Below, piece by piece: positions 55,095 to 64,000 of a stretch of DNA of 64,000 nucleotides (its first letter is position 1; each line of letters starts with the position of its first letter). This DNA is from Blastocladiella emersonii ATCC 22665 (taxonomy: Eukaryota; Blastocladiomycota; Blastocladiomycetes; Blastocladiales; Blastocladiaceae), in contig JANHCV010000001.1 of the NCBI GenBank assembly GCA_025594325.1, positions 4,712,001 through 4,776,000 of the forward strand, in the 5' to 3' direction. A program made the translations under genes and the position numbers. The notes beneath the pieces were generated by a model that saw only the letters and a program-made list of their open reading frames with translations, made no database searches and was not told the DNA's origin.

Positions 55095-56579
55095 ATGCAA
55101 CGCGACACCATGCAGACCCCGGACCACTCGGAGCACGACCACGAGCGCGAGTTTGACGTGGTCGTCTTTGGCGCCTCGGGCTTCACGGGCAAGTACGTCG
55201 CGGCGTACATTGCCACGACGGCGGCCGCTGTGAGCGCCGAGCTGAAGCGGTACGGAGCATCACGCCGTTTTACCCCTCCGCTGTCGTCCCGCTGACCCGC
55301 GAGACTCCGTAGCCCGCTGCGCTGGGCCATCGCCGGCCGTAGCCACGCGCGGCTCGAAGCGGTGCTGGCCGAGCACTGCGGCGGTGCGAAAGTCCCGGTC
55401 GTGCCGGTCGACGTTTTCGACACGACGGGGCTGCACAAGCTGGCGTCCTCGACGCGCGTGCTGATCAACTGCGTCGGCCCGTTCCGGTTCTACGGCGAAA
55501 ACGTCGTCCAGGCGTGCGTGTCGGGCGGCGCCAACTACGTCGACATCACGGGCGAGCCCGAGTTCATCGACCGGACGTACCTGAGCTTCGACGCCGACGC
55601 GAAGTCGCGCAACCTGACCATCGTCCCGGCGTGCGGCTTCGACTCGATGCCCGCCGACCTCGGCGTGCTGTACACGCGGGCCAAGATGATCGCCGACCGC
55701 ATCGTACCCGCGTCCATCGACATGTACCTGTCGCTGCACACGGGGCCGGCGGGGTTCGCCGCGCACTTCGCGACCTTCGAGAGCGCCGTCCAGGGGTTCG
55801 CCAACACGGGCGCGCTGCGTGCGATCCGCGCCCAGGTCGTGGCGCGCCGCCCGCGCGCGGCGCCCGTCACGTCGCTGCGTCCGGCCTTTGTCGGCCGCAC
55901 GGCCTGGCACCACGGGCTCGGCAAGTACACGCTGCCTTTCCCGGGCTCCGACGCGTCGGTCGTGCGCATGGGCATGGACCTCGTCGAGGGCAAGCCGGAT
56001 GCGCTCGTCCCGGTCCATTTCGGCGCGTACATGGCCATGGAGTCGCGCCGGTCGACGTTCGCGCTGACGGTCCTGGGCGCGGTGCTCTCGCTGCTCGCGC
56101 CGTACAAGTGGGGCCGGTGGCTGCTCCTCAAGTTCCCTCGCGCTTTCACCTTCGGCATCTTCAGCCACGCGGGCCCGACGCCCGCCATGATGGCGCAGAC
56201 GTCCTTCTCCGAGACCTTCATCGCGCGCGGGTACGCGCTGCCGGCGGGCGACGACGAGTCGCGCGACCACCTGGTGCGCGCGGGCGAGTCGGCCGAGGAG
56301 CGCGACGCGCTGCGCGCGCGGGTGGTCGGCGGACGGGCGCCGGATACTGAGTTTGTGGCGCGCGTGACGGGCCCCGAGCCAGGGTACATTGCGACGCCCG
56401 TGCTCGTCGTCAACGCCGCGTACACGGTGCTGCTCGAGAAGCGGAACGGGAACGGGAACGGGAACGTCGCGGCGGGCGTGCTCACGCCCGCGTCCGCGTT
56501 TTATCGGACTTCGCTGATCCACCGGCTCAAGGGCGCGGGGATCGGGTTCGCCGTGGTCAGCAAGAAGAGTCTCGTGTAA
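55095..56579 (+). CDS. SCCPDH-like: Saccharopine dehydrogenase-like oxidoreductase
   Basis: Two exons, 55095-55249 and 55313-56579; 473 aa. Intron gtacgg..cgtag. Rossmann start REFDVVVFGASGFTGKYVAAY (residues 17-37), then PLRWAIAGRSHARLEAVL, VPVDVFDTTGLHKLASSTRV, LINCVGPFRFYGENVVQAC and YVDITGEPEFI, the same order as the human SCCPDH family. A membrane-like segment (RSTFALTVLGAVLSLLAPY, about 320-340) follows, and GYIATPVLVVNAAYTVLLE near the end. It probably is membrane- or lipid-droplet-associated; substrate not known. Start at ATG 55095, an alternative at 55110. Confidence 0.9.
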
Positions 56580-56679
56580 TCAACAGGGAAAGGAGGTTTG
56601 GTGGTGGGCAGTAGAAATATAGTAAGCAGCGACGGCCGCGGCCGAGTTTCCGCACCGCCACATCTCCCCCCGTGCGCGC

Positions 56680-58157
56680 TTAGCTCCACTGCGGGCCGGA
56701 CATGCGGCTGCCAGACCACGGGTCGGCCGACCCACCGCCGGCGCCGCCGCTCGACCCTGCGCCGCCGGACCACGACGAGGGCGACCACGACGATCCGGCG
56801 CTGGTGCCAGCGCCGCTGCCGGCGGGCGAGGGCCCGGGGGACCGCGCGCTCCACTGCGACGAGCCGGGCGCCGTGTACCCGCCGTCATACGCGCGGCCGC
56901 CCGTGTACCCGGTGCCGGCGCCGTACCCGCCGTCGTACCCCGTGGCGGCGGCGGCAGCCGAGTCGGCGACCATGGGGTTGTCGTGCTTGCCGAGCTCGAC
57001 GAGGATGCCGGCGAGCTTGGCCTGCAGGATGTTGATGGCCTCGGAGAAGATGACCTCGGGCGGAAGGCTGCCGACCGACTCGATGCCCATGTAGAACTTG
57101 GTCGGTTCGGCGTTGAAGTCGAAGGCTACAACAGGTCGAGAGAGTGAGGGGCCAGCGGGGGGTATGGACGGCAAAGAGATACGCACGCTCGCCATCTCGT
57201 GGTGGGTCCTCGAGCTCAGCGTTCTTGGACTTGGGCCACTCGACCTCGGCGTTCTCCTCGAACCACAGCTTGGTGTGGCGCAGCTTGTTGTGCGGGTCGT
57301 ACTCGAACGGGACCGCCGTGACGGGGATCCACTTGGCGTGCAGCTTGCCGATGCCCTTCTTGGCCGTGCACCGCAGCCGGATCTCCTGCCCCTGCGTGAG
57401 CTTGGCGATGAGAATCCCGCTCTCTGTTGTTCACGAGCGGAGCGCGTCAGCTTGGGACGAGGCGAGCACGCTCACGAGAGCACGCACCGTAAGGGACGGG
57501 GCTCACAGCCGTGTTGTGGCCCATGACCATGAGGTCCGTGCTGCGGACCTCCATGATCTCGTTGGCCGTGGTGCACCGCTTGTTGAGCGTCAGCACCACC
57601 GAGCACTTGTCGCACATGCCCGTGCACACGCATTCCTAGACACACGCGCGAGCGGGGGAACTCAGCCCATGCACCATCGCTCCCAGCGCGTGCGGATGGA
57701 TACGTACACTGGCATACTTCATCTCCTTGGCCATCCCGCTCTCGAGCGGGATCAGGCCGAGGCGGTGCGCGATGAACTCGTCGACGAGCGGCGACGTGTT
57801 GACTTCGACGTCGACGAGGTCGATGGCTACGCGCACGGATGGCGGGGAGACGATGAGCGAGTGCTCACGCAGCTATCCGCAAAGAAGCGGGCCAGTACCG
57901 ATGGTCGGGACCTCGGCAATCATGACGCGGCGGATCGAGTTGGCCATGCTGCACACATGCCGCCAGACCGCAGTTCAAGTTCAAGTTCAAGTTCACACAC
58001 ACATCCTCGCGCGCGTCAGAGCAGGAACGACCCAGTAACGCGGTGGGAGCGTGGTGTACCTGAGGTCCGTGTCCTCGAGAATCAGCGACACGTCGGTCGC
58101 GGAGATCTCGCGGACCGTCACCTTGGGCTGCTTCTTGGTATACATGGCAGAGTTCAT
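56680..58157 (-). CDS. RPB3: RNA polymerase II subunit RPB3
   Basis: Six exons: 58157-58060, 57948-57899, 57826-57708, 57635-57488, 57423-57187 and 57125-56680; 365 aa. Donors gtacac, gtactg, gtacgt, gtgcgt, gtgcgt. The start has [19 protein letters not shown], then [39 protein letters not shown] and GLIPLES. The RPB3 zinc site is [14 protein letters not shown]. Then [31 protein letters not shown] and [21 protein letters not shown]. It pairs with RPB11 in the alpha-like assembly platform. The last about 90 residues are a Gly/Tyr/Ser-rich tail ([15 protein letters not shown]) longer than in most orthologues. Intron 1 carries an agttca-type microsatellite around 57970-57995. Confidence 0.93.
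57970..57995. repeat. TTCAAG microsatellite in RPB3 intron 1
   Basis: Four copies of agttca/ttcaag in a row, within the 111-nt first intron of RPB3, followed on the minus strand by a tgtgtgtg run. Confidence 0.7.
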
Positions 58158-58505
58158 TGTATTGCGACGAGTGGCTGGCGCGGGGGTGCCGCGGCCGACT
58201 TGAGGTCCTTGGCGAGGGGGGGACAGGCGAACTGGTCAGCGGTGCGCGGCGCGAGCGAGCAAGTGGTCGAGGCGAAATGGGCTCTGAGCATCACGTTTGC
58301 GCGACGGGCGTGGCAGGCCAGCGCGACGCGACCCGCGACTCGCACCTTGCGACCAGGATCATGGACCAGAGTTATTACAATTTGTTGGAAGCAAAATGGA
58401 GGAGGAGGAGGAGGAGGAGGATAGAAGATCGAGCAGGGGTAGTAGGGTAGATAGAAGGTCGGCGGTACACTTACATCAGTATCACACAGGGCACACGCGC
58501 ACGCA

Positions 58506-60458
58506 CTAGCGTTCCGCAGCCGCCTCACCACCGCTGCCGCCGGGCGTCGTGGCGCGGCCCGCGGCCGCCGCCGCCGAGAGCTTGGCCGCGACGGCCGCCG
58601 ACGCGCTCGCGGCGCCGCCGGGCATGCTGGGCGACGGCTGGACGAGCGGGAGCGCGGCGGAGCTGGCCGACGACACGGGCGTAGCGCCGCCGCCGGGCGT
58701 CGGCGACCGGTTGTTGATGAGCGACTGGAAGAAGTTGGCGAGCACCGCGTTCTGGTCGCTCGGGTTGCCGCCGCCGGGCGCGCCGCCGGCACCGGCGACA
58801 CCCGCGGGGGAGCCGAGCTTGGGCACGCCGCCGCTGCTGCCCGTGGGCGCCGTCGACTGCTGCGCGATGCGCGCCACCTTGTCGTCGGACAGCGCCGAGG
58901 GCGCCGCGCGGAGCGCCGCGAGCTGGCGCTCGAGGAACGACTGTTCCTCGGTCGCGGTGATGGCGGGCTCGAGGACCGACGGCGAGAGCGCGGCGGCAGC
59001 CGCAGCGGTCGTCGTGGCTGCCGAGAGACCCGAGGGTGGTGGGACGAGTGCCGAGTAAAGGGCGGTGAGGTCGCCGGGGACGCCGGGGAACTCGTCGAAC
59101 AGGGCAAACTCGAACTCGGCGCCGCTGCTGCCCTCGCGCTGCAGTTTGATCTTGCCGCGCGTGTCCCAGCCGGCGGGTACGAACACGGTGTCGCGGTCGA
59201 TGACGTTGGCGCGGTGGGTGAAGAAGCGCGCCACGCCCGTCGTCTTGTGCTGCGGCGGGAACAGGCGGTACTGGATGTACGCCCGCAGCACGTCGAACGT
59301 CGGCGGCTTGCTGACGGATGTGTAGAAGACGGAGGCGCCGTCTACACGGTTCAGTGGGTAATGAGCGACAGATCCCACCACAAGTGAGCGGCGGACATAC
59401 AGTGCAGGGCAACGGTGCGCAGGACCTGCTGGATGAAATCAAACTTGTCGTCGTCCATGCCGAGCTCGCGCTCGAGCGTGTTAATGTGGTCGGCCTTGGT
59501 GCACACGATGGCGGTCGGGATGCCGAGGTTGCGGTCGAGCACGCCGTGGGCGAGCGGCAGCACGATCTGCTGGTTGGCGGCCACGGGGAGCACCGCGGGG
59601 TTCATGGTGGATGCGACCGACGCGGTCTCGGCCGTGTGGGCGAGCGGCTCGAGGTAGTCCTGGAAGTGCTTCTGGTTGGCGGCGCACAGCCGGTCGTACC
59701 ACGTCATGGAGTCGTGGACCGAAGACCCGGCGTCGTCCGCGTCGGCGCCGTCGTCGTCCACGTCCGACGGGTCTTCCGGGATGGTAGAGGTGGCAGTGGA
59801 CATGCGGGAGCCGGGCGGGTCGCGGCGCAGCGACTGGCCGTTGGCTCGCCGCTGCTGCACGCGCTGCTGCTGGCGCAGGGCGGCGCGCTGCTTGTCGAGG
59901 TTGTCCTCGTCCTCGACCACGTTCGACACGATGGTCTCGAGAGTCTCGAACCACTCGTGCAGCTGGTCGAGCCACAGCCATGGCTTGGTCCAGTCGAGCA
60001 CGACGACGGCCATCAGGTCCGACAGCTTCTGGCGGTCGAGCGCAAGGAGCTGGCGGTACGCCTTGTGCGGCGATGCGAGCTGGAACACGCCGAGGCGCGC
60101 GAGGATGTCTACGGGCACGCTCGCGGGTTAGGCGGGCGAGCACGCGATCGGGGCAGGGAGAGACAGACGGACCCTCGTTCTCCTCGTCCTTGAGGTCGGC
60201 GTACGAGTAGGACAGGGCGAGGTCGGTGGACGGGCCCGTGCGGTCCTGGGCGTCGCCGGCGTAGCCGAGGGCGCCAAAGCGCTGGATCAGCGTCGACTTG
60301 CCGCTCTGCGCGTCGCCGAGGACCAGCACCTTCTTGCACGGCAGGCTCTTTGACGCCGAGGTCGCGCGCAGGATGCCCGACCAGATGCCGTCCTCGCCGG
60401 CGGGCGGCGCGCGCGCGGCGGCGGCGGCCTGGGCGGCGGAGGCGCCCATGAACGACAT
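58506..60458 (-). CDS. DYNC1LI-like: Dynein light intermediate chain
   Basis: Three exons: 60458-60173, 60108-59401 and 59341-58506; 609 aa. Introns gtccgt..tag and gtatgt..tag. GTPase-like start with GDAQSGKST (residues 48-56), then DLALSYSYADLKDEE, DILARLGVFQLASPHKAY, VVVLDWTKPWLWLDQL, GIPTAIVCTKADHI and YGASVFYTSVSKPPTFD, the DLIC order, then FPPQHKTTGVARFFTHR. The C-terminal 180 residues are Gly/Ala/Pro-rich with a possible adaptor-binding helix (ATEEQSFLERQLAALRAA). The subunit links dynein to cargo adaptors. Length and tail favour the cytoplasmic dynein-1 type over the IFT dynein-2 type. Confidence 0.9.
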
Positions 60459-61238
60459 GATGGGCGGTCGGTTCTCAGGTAGTCGCAAGGGGGCGTCGGC
60501 GTTGAGTTGGCCGTCCGTCTACGGCGGCGGCGGCGGTCCAGCGCGGCGCGGATGAGATGCGTGTGCGCGCGCGGTTACACTGCCGCGAGTAGGGCGATCC
60601 GTGGGCTGCGTCGTTGGCGTCGCCGTGAAGCTTCAAGAGGGAGGAGGCGCTCGGGTCGGGGCGCGGTGGCAAAGTCGGGCGCGCCCAGCGAGCGTGACGC
60701 CAACGTGCCCAAGCTGACGCGCGCGCGACGCCACCCTCCTCGCCACCACGCCAAATTCGCACCGATTATGTGTCTAGACGCTGACCATCGAGAAAAGACC
60801 TCGAGGCGCGTCACGAGAGCGCTCCGGCGTGAGGGAAAGCCAGAGGGTGGGCTGAGCGAGAGCCGTGCGGCTCGGCAGGCCCGTCGCGTCGTCCAGCACG
60901 CCTGCCTCGCTTCCGCACATCCGCGGCCTTGAGAAGCCATACTCTGCTGCGATGCTAGAGGCCCGCGACCACGGCCATCGAGGGAGGGGATGGCGAGGGC
61001 ACCACGCGCGCGCGCGCTTCATGGGGCCGCTGGCCTGGCCGCTGGCCGACGCCACTTCACTTCGCGCTTCGCCATCCTCGCTCCCCTCTCCTCCCGCCCT
61101 CCATCGCAGACAGGAGCAACTGCCCTCCGAGTCGCAATGTACACCATGCAACTTGCCCGCCCCGTGATGGACTCGCTGATGAACGCGTGCTGACGTGCCG
61201 CCGCCCTCCTCGCGCAGAACGTGTCGTTGCCCGGCAGC
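60459..61238. other. Divergent promoter of dynein LIC and the two-SH3 gene
   Basis: 780 bp. No supported gene. An ATG-containing stretch at about 61137-61190 could be a first coding exon of the SH3 gene, but its splice phase does not match; a non-coding leader is more likely. Confidence 0.35.
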
Positions 61239-63789
61239 ATGTCCAACGCAATCTACGTCAAGGCGCTCTTCGAGTACCAGCCCGCCCAGCCCGACGAGCT
61301 GTTCCTGGCCGCCGGCGCCGTCGTCAAGGGTACGCCCGCGCGTTCCCGGATCGTGTGCTCGTAGCGCTGACGCTGCGCCCTACGCTGCAGTTCTCGACGG
61401 ATCCGAGGCCGACTGGCTGTTTGGCGAGGACGTCGCGACCGGCAAGCAGGGGTACGTTGCTGTTTCTCGCTCGTTCTCGCGAGAAAGCGCGGTCTGACCG
61501 TCATGTCCGCCCGTGTCTAGCTGGTTCCCCGAGAACGTACGCTTGCCCGATTCGGGTCTCGCGCTCCGACATAAGCTGACGCGAACACATACAGTACATC
61601 ACGCCCATCGCCGAGCCCGACGCCGGCCCTGCCCCGTCCCTCCCTGCGCGCGCCCCGCCAAAGTCGCCGCCGCCCGTCCCCTCCGCCGCTCCGACTGCCG
61701 CCCCTCCCGCCGCTCCGCCTGCTGCCGCCCCACCCGCCGTCCCGCAGAGCCCTCCGCCCGCTGAGCCCACTGCCGCGTCGCCCGAACCCGAGGCGCCCGA
61801 GCAGCAGCAGCCGCAGGAGCCGCGCAAGGCGCGCGTCGAGTACGACTACTCGCCGCAGAACCAGGGCGAGCTCGCTCTGGCGGCGGGCGAGACCATCACC
61901 ATCCTCACCACCGACAGCGGCGTGCACGGGTGGTACCGCGGCGAGGCGAACGGCGCCACCGGGATCTTCCCCGCGAACCATGTCAAGCTTCTCGACGGTG
62001 CTGGCATCGAGGGTGCGCTCAATGGGTCGCTGCGTATCCGCGCAACTATCACTCACCACGCCCGCCGCGTCAAACAGAGAAGCAGCGCAAGCTTGCGGCG
62101 TACGGTGTGCGCATTGGCGGCGGCCTCGGCTCCATCTTCGGCGGCGTCCCGCTCAAGAAGCCCGCGCTCCCTGCCGCTCCCGCGCCCGTCCTGCCCACCC
62201 CGGCCCCGGCGCCCGCGCCCACCTCCTCCGACGATGCCGCCCCGCGCTTCCCGTCGCTCCCGCGCCGCCCGGCTCCCGGCTCGCCCGTCCCCGGCCCCGC
62301 CTCGGGCACCGCGTCCCCGGTCCTCGCCGCGTCGCCGCTCGTCCAGCCGTCCGCGGCTGCCGGCCACCAGCGCACCTCGTCGATCCCCAAGCTGCCCGCC
62401 GGCCTCAGCCGCGCCTCGACCCCGCAGCAGGGCGGCGCCGGCTCGCCCGTCATGCTCCCGCAGCGCGTGAACAGTATCGACTCGGTCCGCTCCTCGCACA
62501 GCGTCGCGTCCGCGGCGACTTCGCCCGCGCTCCACAAGTCGCCCGAGCTCGCTCCGCGGCCCATGTCGCCGCCGACCGCGCCCGCGCCCGTCGTTGCCGC
62601 GGCGCCCGTCACCGTGGATCCCGAGCCGGTTGCCGCTGAGGCTCCCGCTGCTGTCGAGGAGAAGCTCGCCGCCGAGGCTGACTCTGAGGAAAAACCCGAG
62701 GCTCCCGCCGCCGCTGACGAGGAGCCCGCGGCCGCGCCCCTCGCGATCCCCGCCCCGAGCAACCCGCCGCTCGCGTCGCTCACCAAGGCGCGCCCCGCCC
62801 AGGCCAAGCGCCCGCCCTCGAACCTGCGCGCGCTGTCGCAGACGACTGCCGCCGTGGCGGCCCCCGTCCTGCCGCCCAAGCCGAGCGAGGCCGCTGCTCC
62901 CGCGCCCGCGGAGCCCGCCCCGGTTCCTGCCCGCGCGGCGTCGCCCCATCGCGCCGCCTCGCCCCCGAGCGTGTCGACCGCCGCGCCCGCCATCGAGTCC
63001 CCCGAGCCGACCAAGCCCGAGAGCCCCGCCGTGACGGCCGCGACGCCTACGTCGCCGTCGACCCCGCCCGTCCTCGGCCGCCTCGGCCGCGTCTCGTCGG
63101 CCATCGCCAACCTGCAGGCCAACCTCGCCGGCATGGGCGGATCCGGTTCTGGCGCCGCGGGCGGCCGCACCAACCCGCCGCCGGTCCCGGGCGCGAAGCC
63201 GCTGTTCGGCGGGTTCGGCCTGCGCCGCGCCACCCCGACGCCCGCGGCGCCCGCTCCCGCGACGGAGTCTGAGCCCGCCTCGCCCAAGGTGTCGACCGAT
63301 AACCTCGACCCCCACCGTGGCCGCGCCGCGCCGCGCTCGCCGAGTCCCGTCGGGCTCCGCATCGACGCCGCCGCCGCGGGCCGCACCGGGTCGTCGTCGT
63401 CGCTCTCGGGCGCGGCGGCCGACGCGCCGATGTCGCCGGGTATCGTCCAGGGCGCCGTGGCGCGTGCGCGCGCCGGTTCGCCGTCCCCGCGGTCGCCGTC
63501 GCCGGGCACGAGTCCGACGCGCACTAAGTCCCCCGTCGTGCGGCCCGTCAGCACCGCGAGCCGCGTGTCGTCGGCGTCCGCGTCGACGACGACGCACCAC
63601 GAGTGGAGCAACGGGATCGCGCAGCACGACGACGATAACGCGCCGTCCATGGCTACCGTGATGGGGATGGTCAAGGCGCTCCAGATCGAGGTCAACGAGC
63701 TCCAGGCCGCGCTCGCCGCTGAGAAGCGCGCGCGTGAGGCGCTCGAGGTCAAGGTCGCGGCGATGGCCCAGCAGCAGCAGCAGCAGTGA
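61239..63789 (+). CDS. Two-SH3-domain scaffold with C-terminal coiled coil
   Basis: Five exons: 61239-61329, 61391-61451, 61521-61536 (16 nt), 61595-61997 and 62078-63789; 760 aa. Donors gtacgc, gtacgt, gtacgc, gtgctg. SH3-1 spans residues about 4-60 (YVKALFEYQPAQPDELFLAA, DWLFGED, GWFPEN). SH3-2 spans about 135-190 (ARVEYDYSPQNQGELALAAG, GWYRGEANGATGIFPANHV). Then KQRKLAAYGVRIGGGLGSIF, a conserved-looking short motif. A long Pro/Ala/Ser disordered part follows, with repeated RAASP. The end (about 715-760) is a coiled coil MATVMGMVKALQIEVNELQ. It looks like an endocytic or actin-cortex adaptor; no orthologue named. Without the 16-nt exon SH3-1 would be disrupted. Confidence 0.8.
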
Positions 63790-64000
63790 GCTGTGGTGAA
63801 CGGGAATGTTGTGGACGAGGATGACATTGTAACGTATAGCGCATTTGTTTTGAACTGAATGGTGGTGGCAGCGGGTGAGAGGTGAGTGGTGGTGGCGCAG
63901 CGCGAGGGACGACTGCGCCACCCCGACCTGTCAGCCAGTCGGTCGCGCGTTGCCCCCGACCTCCGTGTGCCGAACCCGGCCTCCCCTCACTGTAGTGGAA

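Noticed and set aside
1..64000. CRISPR arrays, bacterial operons, viral replication genes
   Set aside because: No regularly spaced repeats, no Shine-Dalgarno-led operons, and introns throughout; the window is eukaryotic.
1..64000. tRNA or rRNA genes
   Set aside because: No cloverleaf or rRNA-like conserved segment noticed by eye; a covariance search was not possible.

Overview
This window is nuclear DNA of a eukaryote and most likely of a zoosporic (flagellated) fungus. The best fit I can offer is a Blastocladiomycota-type chromosome, but that is inference. The reasons are very GC-rich genes split by short introns of about 50-70 nt (I could place about 49), fungal-style gene density, flagellar genes (a radial-spoke RSPH14 homologue and a kinesin-2), a cAR/Git3-like GPCR, an ADAM protease, and a plant-type NPSN SNARE that yeasts lack. 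Nothing bacterial or viral was seen.

Layout. 0-18.8 kb: MFS transporter, frataxin, RSPH14, a TLC-domain membrane protein, a four-copy UBX-like protein, an F-box protein fused to a dynein-stalk-like domain, a membrane SH3 protein, a mitochondrial PPR-like protein, kinesin-2 and a GPCR. 19-30.3 kb: importin beta-1, MAF1, PUS10, NPSN SNARE and DCAF12, all ordinary housekeeping genes with clean exon structures. 31-35 kb: a single-pass Ser/Thr/Pro-rich surface protein and a Gln/Ala/Lys protein with 21 Ser-Pro-x-Lys motifs. 35.4-42.3 kb: an island of mobile DNA. It holds the C-terminal half of a Fanzor (eukaryotic TnpB-like RNA-guided nuclease) on the minus strand, a decayed probable N-terminal half on the plus strand, and next to it a 4.08-kb unit bounded by 16-bp inverted repeats and a TTG duplication, carrying a broken Pif1-type helicase and an antisense ORF. 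42.4-64 kb: a giant Ulp2-type SUMO protease, ADAM metalloprotease, an unrecognised protein, a saccharopine-dehydrogenase-like oxidoreductase, RNA polymerase II subunit RPB3, dynein light intermediate chain and a two-SH3 scaffold.

Themes. Flagella and microtubules are represented by RSPH14, kinesin-2, dynein LIC and the F-box/dynein-stalk fusion. Several genes sit as head-to-head pairs (frataxin/RSPH14, PPR/kinesin-2, MAF1/PUS10), and two of these shared promoters carry the same 15-bp word. MAF1 and RPB3 belong to RNA polymerase III and II; DCAF12, the F-box protein, the UBX-like protein and Ulp2 belong to ubiquitin/SUMO biology. There is no operon logic; neighbours appear functionally independent.

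The most notable observations are the F-box/dynein-stalk fusion, the split Fanzor locus, the TIR-bounded Pif1 unit, and a 5' splice-site consensus (GTACGY) in which position +4 is almost always C and never A. All protein identities come from reading the sequence and recalling family motifs; no database search was run.
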